A stretch of DNA of 64,000 nt, taken from positions 1-64,000 of the forward strand of contig JADIZB010000021.1 in the NCBI GenBank assembly GCA_016705005.1, written 5' to 3'. The position numbers and the translations under genes are program-made. Every line of letters starts with the position of its first letter. Within the stretch, counting starts at the first letter, position 1. This DNA is from Bacteroidales bacterium (GTDB taxonomy: Bacteria; Bacteroidota; Bacteroidia; Bacteroidales; Lentimicrobiaceae). The notes below the pieces were generated by a model that worked only from the letters and a program-made list of their open reading frames with translations, did no database searches and was not told the origin of the DNA. This document shows positions 44,299-52,485 of the stretch, piece by piece.

Positions 44299-44331
44299 CA
44301 AATATAGATAGTGCTTTTGCCGGAAAGCAAG
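44299..44331 (-). promoter_or_regulatory. Promoter of the eCIS operon
   Basis: On the - strand, TTG/CTTG at 44331-44328, a 21-nt spacer and TATATTTG at 44306-44299 fit the Bacteroidota pattern. It is the only clear promoter seen for the ~26-kb - strand operon ending near 17816. The rest of the gap to 44537 shows no gene. Confidence 0.7.
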
Positions 44332-44537
44332 GAAAAATTGGTATTTAACAATTATTTGTGATTTGAACCGATTTCGTCAATCAGGCGAATGGCCTGATTT
44401 AGCCCGATTTTTCAGGATGTCGTGCCGGATGAATCAATTAATTAAATGGTGCTCAGTTGAATAGGATATTATAATTCAGTTCTCTGCGCTGAAAAATATA
44501 TTTGCATGGGGATACGTAAATGTAAAATATATTTACA

Positions 44538-46277
44538 TCAATTCCGGTTATTGAGCAACATGGCTTTATAGATATTCGTGTTTCCGCAATAATCAACGAT
44601 CGTCAAAACAAACTCATTCTGGCCGGCAATCAGTCGTTCATCACGTGTATATTCGAGCAGCCTGTTTTTGGGATCATAATCCATCAGTATCCAGCTACCG
44701 TTCAATGTTGCCCTGTACGATCTGATGCCTGAGAAATCATCACTGATACTGATTCTGATGGTTTTCTGGTCAGTAATGTTTTTACCGTCAACGATGTTCA
44801 AAGGTTTTATAACAGGGCTGGTGGTGTCCGCCATCAGGGCAACCTTTCCAAACTCCCTTATCTTTGCTGTGAAAACACCTTTTTCGAATTGTCCCCCGAC
44901 AGAATAGGGCTGTTTACCCGGTCTCAGCATGGCAAGGGTCATCTTTCCGGTATAGTTCAGGAATGCTGAATCAGGGTCAATGGTCAATTCAATGTAATCG
45001 TGAAGAGGTACACCGGGATGATGTATCTGATAAACCTTCGAACAGGTAAAAGGCAATGCATCCGACTCTTTAAAGTCAAATACGAGGTTGTCATACAAAC
45101 ATGTTGCCGGGAAACTGATAGAAATTCCTGCTCCTGAAAAATGATTTTGCTTCAGACAATTGAAAACGGGCTTATCTGCAACCGGCATCTGAATTGTTGA
45201 ACCGGCAGTTTCTCCTCTGATGGTGAACCGCAGTACCGACTCATTGTTTCCGGCATCATTGATTACTACTTTTATATGATGTATCGAGTCGGGCAATGTC
45301 TTGAATATCCCATGATTCTCAGCAAATCTGTACATACTCAGTTTATTGTTCGGGTCAATCCTTGTCCTGAGAAATCTGCCGCCTGTTCGTTCAAAAACTT
45401 CATAATCAATAAAACTGTTCACATACCTTGATTCAGAGAAGCTGAATGTTTCAGCCTTCCAGTCAAATTTCAGAACGGAATCCATGTAGACTGAATAACG
45501 GGAGATGCCGTTCTTGTTTTTACTGCCATTGAGTAAGTCATAGCATTGTATTCCCAATGAAAAACTACCCGCCACGCTTATTGTATCCTGCTTTCTGAAC
45601 CGGTGAACAGGTCCCCAGCCTGCAATTTCCGGGTTTCCCGGGGTTTTACTCCCATTGATACTACTCCCTGCACCTTCGGGGTAAATCAATAGCGCTGTTA
45701 TTACAGGTCGGATAAAATCTTTTACCTGAAACCCAAAAAGCTGCGGATCAATGGGCATTTCAGTTTCGGTGTTGCGGACTTCAAAGTGTAGGTGGGGTCC
45801 TTCGGAAGATCCTGAATTACCCGATAAGCAGATTAATTCTCCTTTTGTGACCGATAGAAGGCCTTTCGGCGGAAAGAGATCAACATCGAATTGCTCCAGC
45901 CTGTATTGTTCTGTTTTAACCCAATCGCCAATGGCAGCGTTAAACTCCTTTAAATGGGCATAAACAGTAGTATATCCGTTTGGATGGTCAATATAAAGTG
46001 CCTTTCCGAAACCGTAAGGTGAGATCTTAATGCGTGATACATATCCGTCAGCACATGCATATACAGGTTTACCTTCCTCTTTCTGTGTTGTGATATCAAT
46101 TCCTGAATGAAAGTGGTTGCCCCTGAGTTCAGCAAAATTTCCGGAAAGATTGATCGGAAAATTTACAGGTGACCTGAAATAATCCGCCGGATATTGCTTC
46201 ACCTGCGAATAGATAGATGCTGCATAGAAAATAAGCAGAATAATCAAGCCAATCCGAAGGTCGCCCTTGTATATCAT
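44538..46277 (-). CDS. M23-family metallopeptidase (LytM-type)
   Basis: A 579-aa exported protein with a hydrophobic N-terminal segment ending near 'AASIYSQ'. The LytM zinc site is visible as 'NHFHSGIDI' (HxxxD) and 'HLHFEVRN' (HxH). The rest is a long beta-rich region of several Ig-like domains. LytM proteins are endopeptidases acting on peptidoglycan cross-links, or degraded activators. The start at 46277 follows a -7 box (TATCTTTG on the - strand, 46302-46295), which rules out longer forms starting at 46391. It may also play a role in envelope remodelling that helps release of the eCIS particles, but nothing shows this directly. Confidence 0.9.
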   Translation of the reverse strand: MIYKGDLRIGLIILLIFYAASIYSQVKQYPADYFRSPVNFPINLSGNFAELRGNHFHSGIDITTQKEEGKPVYACADGYVSRIKISPYGFGKALYIDHPNGYTTVYAHLKEFNAAIGDWVKTEQYRLEQFDVDLFPPKGLLSVTKGELICLSGNSGSSEGPHLHFEVRNTETEMPIDPQLFGFQVKDFIRPVITALLIYPEGAGSSINGSKTPGNPEIAGWGPVHRFRKQDTISVAGSFSLGIQCYDLLNGSKNKNGISRYSVYMDSVLKFDWKAETFSFSESRYVNSFIDYEVFERTGGRFLRTRIDPNNKLSMYRFAENHGIFKTLPDSIHHIKVVINDAGNNESVLRFTIRGETAGSTIQMPVADKPVFNCLKQNHFSGAGISISFPATCLYDNLVFDFKESDALPFTCSKVYQIHHPGVPLHDYIELTIDPDSAFLNYTGKMTLAMLRPGKQPYSVGGQFEKGVFTAKIREFGKVALMADTTSPVIKPLNIVDGKNITDQKTIRISISDDFSGIRSYRATLNGSWILMDYDPKNRLLEYTRDERLIAGQNEFVLTIVDYCGNTNIYKAMLLNNRN

Positions 46278-46577
46278 AGTTTTTCTGTTGTTTTCAAAGA
46301 TAATCCTTTTGAAACTATTGTCTGCAGAACCGGATAAGATAACGCCCGGATTAACCGATTCTTGCTTCAGCAGGGAATAATATGTCAACAACAGGCAGCA
46401 GGACCGAAGTGCTGAACAAAGTAACAGATCATTTCACCTGACAGCAGCTCATTGAACAAAAAAGTCATCATCAGTAAAACAGGAAGGTAAAATTAATCCG
46501 AAGTCAAAGGATTACCTTTTCAATGATCAGGGATTAACTTTTGATTATACTCGGCATAATTCAGATAAAGAAGGCAA

Positions 46578-47084
46578 ATGATGATTTCAGAAGGTATCCT
46601 GCTCAAACAGTTGGGTATATTGCTTATCAGTGCTGTTAAATTTTTACTGGCAGCACCCGCTTCCTACCTTTTGGGGTATTCATACCTCCATACACTGTTC
46701 AATACAACGGCAGGTGGATTGTTGGGTGTGATTTTTTTCTTTTTTCTCAGCAGAAGTATTTTCAGACTGTATTGCAGGTATTCACCTGGCTTGTATAATG
46801 TATTCCGGAGGATAGCGGGTTTACCTTTAAAAATAGCTCTACCCCGAAGCAACAGGATTTCTGCCGGAAAAATATTCACACGCCGGAACCGTTTGATCAT
46901 CAGAATCCGGAGGACATATGGCTTTCCCGGAATAGTTATACTTACCCCGGTAATACTTTCCATTCCGTTAGGAACATTCCTTGTTCTAAGATATTATTCC
47001 ACGAAACGCAATATACTCGCCTGGCTAAGTCTGTCTGTCATTGCCTGGGCAGTGGTTCTGACAACTTTCATGGAAATCCTCTGA
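46578..47084 (+). CDS. Conserved membrane protein of unknown function
   Basis: A 168-aa protein with about four hydrophobic segments: one near 10-35, one near 42-62, a basic loop, then 'YGFPGIVILTPVILSIPLGT' and a final segment near the C-terminus. The SIPLG-containing loop is faintly similar to small multidrug-export-like proteins, but I cannot assign it. It is divergent from the M23 gene and followed by a 229-nt gap upstream of porV. Confidence 0.6.
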   Translation: MMISEGILLKQLGILLISAVKFLLAAPASYLLGYSYLHTLFNTTAGGLLGVIFFFFLSRSIFRLYCRYSPGLYNVFRRIAGLPLKIALPRSNRISAGKIFTRRNRLIIRIRRTYGFPGIVILTPVILSIPLGTFLVLRYYSTKRNILAWLSLSVIAWAVVLTTFMEIL

Positions 47085-47313
47085 CAAAAAGTGATATCGG
47101 AGAGACCAAATCCAAACCAAAATTAAATTTCACTGTTATTGAATATCACAACTTCTCAATACAAGCAATAAAATCTGATTTTTGTTGTTACTAATTACGA
47201 TCTTGTCAACAACAATTGAATTTCAGGCAATATTGTTAAGTGTTATCCGTTTGTAATGCATCATTAAACAAAAAATATCAATAACTTTGCACCTTTCAAT
47301 TAAAAATTACTCT

Positions 47314-48528
47314 ATGCGGTTTAATTTCTTAAAGCGGACGGTCCTTTTTTCGGGGCTTTTTGCTGTTTTATCTGCAACTGCTGTTGCTCAGGATCCGGAC
47401 AATACCTATATTGGACAGGATATTAACACCATTACAACAGCGGTTCCATTTTTACTGATTGCTCCGGATGCCCGTGCCGGCGGAATGGGGGAAGTCGGGG
47501 TTTCATCAGCACCAGACGCCAACTCTTTACACTGGAATCCGGCAAAATATACTTACATTGACGGAGATATGGGATTTTCACTCTCCTACAGCCCCTGGTT
47601 AAGGGCTCTGGTCAGCGATATAAACCTTGCTTATCTGACTGGTTACAAGAAACTGGCTAACGATCAGGTTATTTCCGGTTCACTGCTGTACTTTTCTCTT
47701 GGTGACATTACTTTTACCGACATTCAGGGTGAAACCATCGGAAATTTCCGCCCCAATGAATTTGCATTAACCGGGGGTTATTCAAGGAAGCTGACCAAAA
47801 ATTTATCGGGAGCCATTACTGCACGTTACATTCACTCAAACCTTACCCAGGGCCAGGAAGTCAGCGGATCCGCTACCAAGCCGGGGAATACTGTTGCAGC
47901 CGACATCGCCATTTATTCGAGGCATGATCTTGAATTCAAAAACATGCAGGGGTATTTCGCCTGGGGGTTAAACATCAGTAATATTGGTGCCAAGATTTCA
48001 TATTCAACCAATACAGAGCGTGATTTTATCCCGACAAACCTCAGGATCGGCCCGTCGCTGACACTTGATGTGGATGATTACAACAGGCTTTCATTTATGA
48101 TAGATATCAATAAACTCCTGATTCCTACTCCTCCGGTCTATTATCTTGATTCAGTTGATGGCAACGGAGATGATGTCATAAAATTCGGGAAGAATCCCGA
48201 TGTTTCAGTTCCGGCTGGTATGCTGCAGTCATTTTACGACGCACCTGGTGGATTCAAGGAAGAAATGCATGAGATTGCCATTGCTGTTGGCGTAGAATAC
48301 TGGTACGACAAACAATTTGCCATCAGGGGCGGCTATTTCAGCGAGCACTCAACCAAAGGAAACAGGAAATTCTTTACACTCGGAGCCGGCCTTCGCTATA
48401 ATGTATTTGGTCTTGATTTTGCTTACCTGATTCCAACAGGAGGACAGGCCAATAACCCCCTCGAAAATACACTCAGGTTTACCCTGCATTTCGATTTTGA
48501 TGCTTTTCAGAAGCAGTCAAATAAATAG
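47314..48528 (+). CDS. porV: Type IX secretion system outer membrane protein PorV
   Basis: A 404-aa outer membrane barrel protein with a cleavable signal peptide ('ATAVAQ') and the family core 'FLLIAPDARAGGMGEVGVSS' and 'DANSLHWNPAKY', ending in 'FTLHFDFDAF'. PorV shuttles cargo from the T9SS translocon to the PorU sortase. The start is ATG 47314, not the upstream TTG at 47287, since that TTG lies inside a -7 box (TAACTTTG, 47282-47289). A bidirectional terminator follows. No cargo or other por genes are adjacent; porT is 11 kb away. Confidence 0.93.
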   Translation: MRFNFLKRTVLFSGLFAVLSATAVAQDPDNTYIGQDINTITTAVPFLLIAPDARAGGMGEVGVSSAPDANSLHWNPAKYTYIDGDMGFSLSYSPWLRALVSDINLAYLTGYKKLANDQVISGSLLYFSLGDITFTDIQGETIGNFRPNEFALTGGYSRKLTKNLSGAITARYIHSNLTQGQEVSGSATKPGNTVAADIAIYSRHDLEFKNMQGYFAWGLNISNIGAKISYSTNTERDFIPTNLRIGPSLTLDVDDYNRLSFMIDINKLLIPTPPVYYLDSVDGNGDDVIKFGKNPDVSVPAGMLQSFYDAPGGFKEEMHEIAIAVGVEYWYDKQFAIRGGYFSEHSTKGNRKFFTLGAGLRYNVFGLDFAYLIPTGGQANNPLENTLRFTLHFDFDAFQKQSNK

Positions 48529-48548
48529 GAATGATTTAAGAATTTAAT

Positions 48549-48574
48549 AAAAAAGGGCCTTATGGCCCTTTTTT
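48549..48574. terminator. Bidirectional terminator between porV and the FemAB-like gene
   Basis: Stem aaaagggcc/ggccctttt (48551-48559 with 48564-48572), 4-nt loop, flanked by A and T runs. It overlaps the last codons and stop of the FemAB-like gene on the - strand. Confidence 0.85.
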
Positions 48575-49534
48575 ATTAATCATTAATTTGTAATATATTT
48601 TTTTTGTCAATTTATATGCCTTGTTAAGTAGTTTAGAGGGTAGATTTAACCGGTTAAACCTAAGGCCGGGGTAAGTCACGCAATCCGAGCCAAAGCTTTT
48701 ATAAAATCTTGCAAGACTGGGATCATTCGAGCCTTCAAAATCAAGGGTCAGATGGTTTCCGGCAAGGTCCTGAATAAAGTGATCTATCAACATAAACATG
48801 GCACCTTTCTCCTTCGCAACCGGGTCGGTTGCTGAGAAAAGAAATATTGCTTTCCGGTGACTGAAAACTACAATAGCACCTGCACACAGGTTGTTTTCTG
48901 ATGTGTAGGCGCCGTAACAAATGGCTTTTCTGTTGACTATACATTCATATGCAAGCCTGATAAACCGACGATAGTCGCTTTCAGTAAGGTGACCGAATTG
49001 TTTCCCCTTATTCTGTCTGAATAAGTGCACGATATCCTCAGGTTTTATGCTGGAAGAGATGCTGATGTTATTACGGATAGCTTTGGCAATATTGCGGCTG
49101 GTATTTTGAGAATAACCCTTTTTCAGTACTTCGTAAGGTTCAATAAGGTCAAGTTCATGATTCAGATTTTCTGTAGGTTGCCACTTGGATTTATCCGGTT
49201 TATTGTAAGCATTCAGGTTTATCTCTGCAAACTGGTATTTCTGTGGAATTGCTGATAGAAACTCCTCAACGATGTGAGGGGTGATATGGCTGATCGAGAA
49301 TATGCCAAGTTGTTGGGTGAAAAAAGGCTGATAAAGATACCATATCCCGAATTTCTTGCGAAAGGTTAAGGGGAAAACAGTTTCATAATCACCTGAAATC
49401 AGAGCATCCCATTCTTCACAAACGATATCAAGGTACCACGAAAAGGCATAGATATTTCCGTTGACAGCCTGTCCGATGCAGTTGTCCCATGCAGATTTAT
49501 CGATATCTTTATGCTGTACCAGGTGGATATTCAT
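48560..49534 (-). CDS. FemAB-like GNAT-fold protein
   Basis: A 324-aa protein of the FemAB/acyl-CoA N-acyltransferase fold. It shows an N-terminal 'WDNCIGQAVNGNIYAFSWYL' region, a central 'GYSQNTSRNIAKAIRNN' and a C-terminal 'LDFEGSNDPSLARFYKSFG', the family's typical closing motif. Its substrate is unknown; such proteins attach amino acids or acyl groups to envelope components. Its 3' end overlaps the bidirectional terminator. It is separated by 10 nt from ispF upstream, so both are in one - strand unit. Confidence 0.75.
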   Translation of the reverse strand: MNIHLVQHKDIDKSAWDNCIGQAVNGNIYAFSWYLDIVCEEWDALISGDYETVFPLTFRKKFGIWYLYQPFFTQQLGIFSISHITPHIVEEFLSAIPQKYQFAEINLNAYNKPDKSKWQPTENLNHELDLIEPYEVLKKGYSQNTSRNIAKAIRNNISISSSIKPEDIVHLFRQNKGKQFGHLTESDYRRFIRLAYECIVNRKAICYGAYTSENNLCAGAIVVFSHRKAIFLFSATDPVAKEKGAMFMLIDHFIQDLAGNHLTLDFEGSNDPSLARFYKSFGSDCVTYPGLRFNRLNLPSKLLNKAYKLTKKIYYKLMINKKGP

Positions 49535-49544
49535 ACATACACGA

Positions 49545-50024
49545 TTATTGGTAAATCAAGGCTACAGCCCAGGCCTGTATACCCTCTTCCCGTCCGGTAA
49601 AGCCCAGATTTTCAGTTGTAGTGGCTTTAATGGAAACCATTCCGGAATCCAATCCGGCTACAGCCGCTATATTTCTTCTCATTTCTTCTATATGGACAGA
49701 AATTTTTGGTTTCTGAAGGGCAATGGTGCAGTCAATGTTCCCGATCTTCCATCCCTGCTCACTAACCATCGCAATAGTTTTAACAAGCAGTAGCCTGCTT
49801 TCTATTCCTTTATACTCATCAGAAGTGTCCGGAAAGTAATAGCCAATATCTCTCAATCCGGTGGCACCCAGCAATGCATCACAAACGGCGTGCAGCAATA
49901 CATCCGCATCTGAATGGCCAAGGGCTCCTTTGTAATGGTCTATTTTGACTCCACCGATGATAAGAGGCCTTCCTTCAATCAATTGATGTACATCATAACC
50001 AAATCCGATCCTGAAAGGGAACAT
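49545..50024 (-). CDS. ispF: 2-C-methyl-D-erythritol 2,4-cyclodiphosphate synthase
   Basis: A 159-aa MEP-pathway enzyme that makes the cyclic diphosphate in isoprenoid synthesis. The metal site 'GYDVHQL' (Asp11, His13), the 'GHSDADVLLHAVCDALLG' helix with His45, and 'ATTTENLGFTGREEGI' match the family exactly. Length and start are standard. It is expressed toward the FemAB-like gene and away from the tRNA cassette that begins about 250 nt to its right. Confidence 0.96.
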   Translation of the reverse strand: MFPFRIGFGYDVHQLIEGRPLIIGGVKIDHYKGALGHSDADVLLHAVCDALLGATGLRDIGYYFPDTSDEYKGIESRLLLVKTIAMVSEQGWKIGNIDCTIALQKPKISVHIEEMRRNIAAVAGLDSGMVSIKATTTENLGFTGREEGIQAWAVALIYQ

Positions 50025-50185
50025 AGTTCGCTGTTTTAGTTAATCCCTGAAACATGTCAGTAATTATAAGGAATTGTAAAACTAAGGAATTCTACAGACC
50101 GGAGTCAATTTCAAATTGAAAAAAGGTCCAGTTTCACCTGTAAACACCATCAGAATTAATAAAGATGATTTTTTTTCCGAAAACT

Positions 50186-50216
50186 ATTGCAGGATCAAAA
50201 TATGTGTTTAAATTTG
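50186..50216 (+). promoter_or_regulatory. Promoter of the tRNA-Val cassette
   Basis: ATTG at 50186-50189, a 19-nt spacer and TAAATTTG at 50209-50216 fit the Bacteroidota pattern. It lies upstream of the truncated tRNA-like copy and of intact tRNA-Val. Confidence 0.65.
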
Positions 50217-50278
50217 CAGCCTCATTTGGAACAATAGTTGTTCCGGATATCCTGAATAGTCAGGTAATCTAAATAAAT

Positions 50279-50334
50279 GGGAGCATAGCTCAGCTGGTTC
50301 AGAGCATCCCGACAAAAGTCGGGAGGGTCACAGG
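50279..50334 (+). pseudogene. Truncated tRNA-Val-like copy (5' part)
   Basis: The first ~29 nt are identical to the intact tRNA-Val at 50360 (acceptor 5' strand and D arm). The anticodon arm is replaced by cccgac/gtcggg around aaaa, and the sequence breaks off in the T arm after cacagg. No 3' acceptor strand is present, so it cannot form a tRNA. Confidence 0.8.
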
Positions 50335-50359
50335 AATTAGTTGATCGAAATAAGACAAT

Positions 50360-50434
50360 GGGAGCATAGCTCAGCTGGTTCAGAGCACCTGCCTTACAAG
50401 CAGGGGGTCACAGGTTCGAACCCTGTTGCTCCCA
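50360..50434 (+). tRNA. tRNA-Val (anticodon TAC)
   Basis: A complete cloverleaf: acceptor gggagca/tgctccc, D arm gctc/gagc, anticodon stem cctgc/gcagg with loop cttacaa (anticodon TAC), and T arm acagg-ttcgaac-cctgt. CCA is not encoded. It is followed immediately by a terminator hairpin and a GIY-YIG gene. Confidence 0.95.
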
Positions 50435-50436
50435 CA

Positions 50437-50462
50437 AAAAAGCCACATTTAGTGGCTTTTTT
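50437..50462 (+). terminator. Terminator after tRNA-Val
   Basis: Stem aaaagccac/gtggctttt around attta, then T residues. The loop sequence is the reverse complement of that in the downstream copy. Confidence 0.85.
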
Positions 50463-50468
50463 CCGTTT

Positions 50469-50717
50469 ATGCCCTATGTTTATATCCTTTATTCTGAAAG
50501 TCTTGACAGGTATTATGTAGGTTCAACCCATGGTACGGTGGAAGAACGATTATATAAACACAATAACCGGCATAAAGGATTCACTTCAACAGTTGCAGAC
50601 TGGCAACCTGTTTATTCTGAATACTTTAAGGAGTATCCATCGGCACTGTTAAGGGAGAAAGAGATAAAAAAGTGGAAGAACCGCAAAATGATCGAACGTT
50701 TAATTCAACCATCATAA
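50469..50717 (+). CDS. GIY-YIG nuclease family protein (URI type)
   Basis: An 82-aa single-domain GIY-YIG protein. The core 'YVYILYSESLDRYYVGST' has the spaced YI/YVG motif, followed by 'VEERLYKHN' with the catalytic Arg, and 'ALLREKEIKKWKNRKMIERL' with the conserved Glu. The small URI group is widespread and of uncertain function. It starts 35 nt after intact tRNA-Val, directly behind a terminator, and its stop codon overlaps the next tRNA-like copy. This arrangement suggests a mobile or duplicated cassette targeted to tRNA genes. Confidence 0.88.
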   Translation: MPYVYILYSESLDRYYVGSTHGTVEERLYKHNNRHKGFTSTVADWQPVYSEYFKEYPSALLREKEIKKWKNRKMIERLIQPS

Positions 50718-50801
50718 GCTGGTTCAGCGCATCGCGACTTCAAGTCGGGAGGGTCACAGAGCCTGTCCCGAATCTTCGGGATTCGAACCCTGTTGCTCCC
50801 A
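50717..50801 (+). pseudogene. Damaged tRNA-Val-like copy with an interrupted T arm
   Basis: It starts in the D arm (agctggttcag), has a cgact/agtcg anticodon-arm-like hairpin, and its T arm is interrupted by about 21 nt containing the hairpin tcccga/tcggga. The 3' end (ttcgaaccctgttgctccca) is identical to intact tRNA-Val. The 5' acceptor strand is missing, so it is not functional. Confidence 0.8.
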
Positions 50802-50803
50802 CA

Positions 50804-50830
50804 AAAAAAGCCACTAAATGTGGCTTTTTT
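50804..50830 (+). terminator. Second copy of the tRNA-cassette terminator
   Basis: Stem aaagccac/gtggcttt around taaat. The 15-nt core gccactaaatgtggc is the exact reverse complement of the core in the first copy. Confidence 0.8.
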
Positions 50831-50836
50831 CCGTTT

Positions 50837-51013
50837 ATGCCCTTTGTTTATATTCTATATTCTGAAAGTCTTGACAAGTATTATGTAGGTTCAACCCATG
50901 GAACGGTGGAAGAACGATTATATAAACACAATAACCGGCAAAAAGGATTCACTTCAGCAGTTTCAGACTGGCAATCTGTATATCCGGCATGCTTAACAGA
51001 CCATCTGTCATAG
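50837..51013 (+). pseudogene. Truncated second GIY-YIG gene copy
   Basis: The first 50 or so codons ('MPFVYILYSESLDKYYVGST' onward) are nearly identical to the upstream GIY-YIG gene, including 'VEERLYKHNNRQKGFTS'. After 'DWQSVYP' the frame diverges and stops at 58 codons, losing the C-terminal Glu helix. The following 60-70 nt still resemble the lost 3' end in another frame. An ATG that lies further upstream in the same frame runs through the tRNA-like copy and is not a real start. Confidence 0.85.
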
Positions 51014-51146
51014 CTTATTGGAGTGAAAGAGACCAAAAGGCGGTAAAGCCCCAAAAAGATTGAATGCCTGTTTTAACCTGTACGGGCCGCCACGGAGCAT
51101 AAAGGCTGCAACCCCGACAACCCCGGCTTTGACCATGCTTAAATAA

Positions 51147-51177
51147 AAAGAGATTGCCGTTATAAGACAATCTCTTT
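51147..51177. terminator. Bidirectional terminator between cassette and peroxiredoxin
   Basis: A perfect 10-bp stem (aaagagattg/caatctcttt) with an 11-nt loop, flanked by A- and T-rich sequence, so it may stop transcription from both sides. Confidence 0.85.
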
Positions 51178-51197
51178 CTCTTTTCTGGAGTTAAAAA

Positions 51198-51905
51198 TTA
51201 TTTCTTCAGAATTTTTTCCAGCACCGTTTCCTTGCTGATCTTTTTGGTGCAGAAGAACCAATCGTAACACTTCATCTCTTCTTTGCCTTCCATCCGGTCC
51301 TTGGCGGAACCGCAGGAACCGGCAGGGGGAACTATCACATCATCGCCCGGCTGCCAGTCGGCAGGGGTGGCAATGGAGAAGGCATCGGCTGTCTGCATGG
51401 CAATCAGTGCCCGGTAGAGTTCGTCGAAATTACGGCCGAGACTCAGCGGATAATAGATGATGGCCCTGATGATTCCTTTGGGATCAACAAAAAATACGGC
51501 ACGTACTGCTTTTGTGCTGCTTTCACCCGGCATCATCATACCATACTTCTTAGCTACCTCCATGGTGATGTCTTCGATCAGCGGGAATTTAACTTCCACA
51601 TCTTTCATCCCCTTGTATTCGATCTTTTCCTTGATGGTGCGCAGCCAGGCTATGTGACTGTATAGTCCGTCAACAGAGAGACCGACCAGTTTGCAGTTGG
51701 CCTCTTCAAATTTGGCTTCAAGGCTGGCAAAGGTCATAAACTCTGAAGTACAAACCGGTGTAAAGTCGGCCGGATGGCTGAACAAAATCGCCCAGCTGCC
51801 CTTATAGCCCGAAGGGAAGTTGATTTCACCCTGTGTGGTAACAGCCCTGAATTCAGGTGCCGGATCGCCGATACGCGGCATTGCAATAATTTGGTTTTCT
51901 TCCAT
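51198..51905 (-). CDS. Peroxiredoxin (Prx6/AhpC-TSA type)
   Basis: A 235-aa thiol peroxidase. The peroxidatic Cys52 is in 'HPADFTPVCTSEF', and 'VGLSVDGLYSHIAWL' and the dimer-forming C-terminal arm are typical of the Prx6-like group. Additional cysteines near the C-terminus ('GSCGSAK', 'MKCYDWFFC') could act as resolving residues, as in archaeal 2-Cys forms. It reduces hydrogen or organic peroxides. It is read together with the ferritin-like and Fur-type genes on the - strand, suggesting an oxidative-stress regulon. Confidence 0.93.
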   Translation of the reverse strand: MEENQIIAMPRIGDPAPEFRAVTTQGEINFPSGYKGSWAILFSHPADFTPVCTSEFMTFASLEAKFEEANCKLVGLSVDGLYSHIAWLRTIKEKIEYKGMKDVEVKFPLIEDITMEVAKKYGMMMPGESSTKAVRAVFFVDPKGIIRAIIYYPLSLGRNFDELYRALIAMQTADAFSIATPADWQPGDDVIVPPAGSCGSAKDRMEGKEEMKCYDWFFCTKKISKETVLEKILKK

Positions 51906-51941
51906 TTTTCTTTTTGTTATTGGTTGTTTGATATTTTTGGA

Positions 51942-52439
51942 TTATTCGGTTGGCCGGCCTGTGGCCATGCTTTTGCTCCGCTCCATCGATTGCAGCGCAA
52001 GGTAATTGTCGCCAAATTTTTCCAGGTTTTCCATTTCCTTGTCGAACTGGTCAAAATGCCTTTCTTCATCCTCAACCAGAAGCTCAAAGAGTTTTTTGGA
52101 TACAGAATCTGCATTTGCCGAACATTCGTTGGCCCACATATTATAGTCCCTTGCACTGCCGGTCTCCATGGCCACTGCCAGTTCTAGCATCTTTTTTACC
52201 TCATGGATTTTCTTTACATCATCGGCGGCTTTCATCTCAACCTCGCCTTTCAGAAACAGGATTCTGTCGGCCAGTTTTTCAACATGCAACATCTCTTCAA
52301 TGGCAGTGCGCTTAAAAAGATTCGACAACAGTTCGTAACCCTGATCATCACAATGAAAATGGAAGTACATGTACTGATGTACTGCACTCAATTCATCGGC
52401 AATGGCTTTGTTCAGTAATTCGATGCTTTTTGATTTCAT
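51942..52439 (-). CDS. Bacterioferritin-like protein
   Basis: A 165-aa four-helix ferritin-like protein. Di-iron ligands are visible in 'ADELSAVHQYMYFHFH', 'EEMLHVEKLADRI' (ExxH) and 'LLVEDEERHFDQF' (ExxH). This resembles Bfr, though a heme-ligand Met cannot be confirmed by eye. It would store iron or detoxify peroxide by ferroxidase action. It lies between the peroxiredoxin and Fur-family genes, with 36 nt and 46 nt gaps, fitting shared regulation by the Fur-family protein encoded upstream. Confidence 0.88.
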   Translation of the reverse strand: MKSKSIELLNKAIADELSAVHQYMYFHFHCDDQGYELLSNLFKRTAIEEMLHVEKLADRILFLKGEVEMKAADDVKKIHEVKKMLELAVAMETGSARDYNMWANECSANADSVSKKLFELLVEDEERHFDQFDKEMENLEKFGDNYLALQSMERSKSMATGRPTE

Positions 52440-52485
52440 ATTTTCTGATTTTTTAGAACCGGCTTAATTCCGGATGATTGATGAT

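Noticed and set aside
50672..51013. 113-codon frame joining a tRNA-like copy to a GIY-YIG gene
   Set aside because: The first 55 codons come from the tRNA-like copy and terminator; only the part from 50837 is GIY-YIG.
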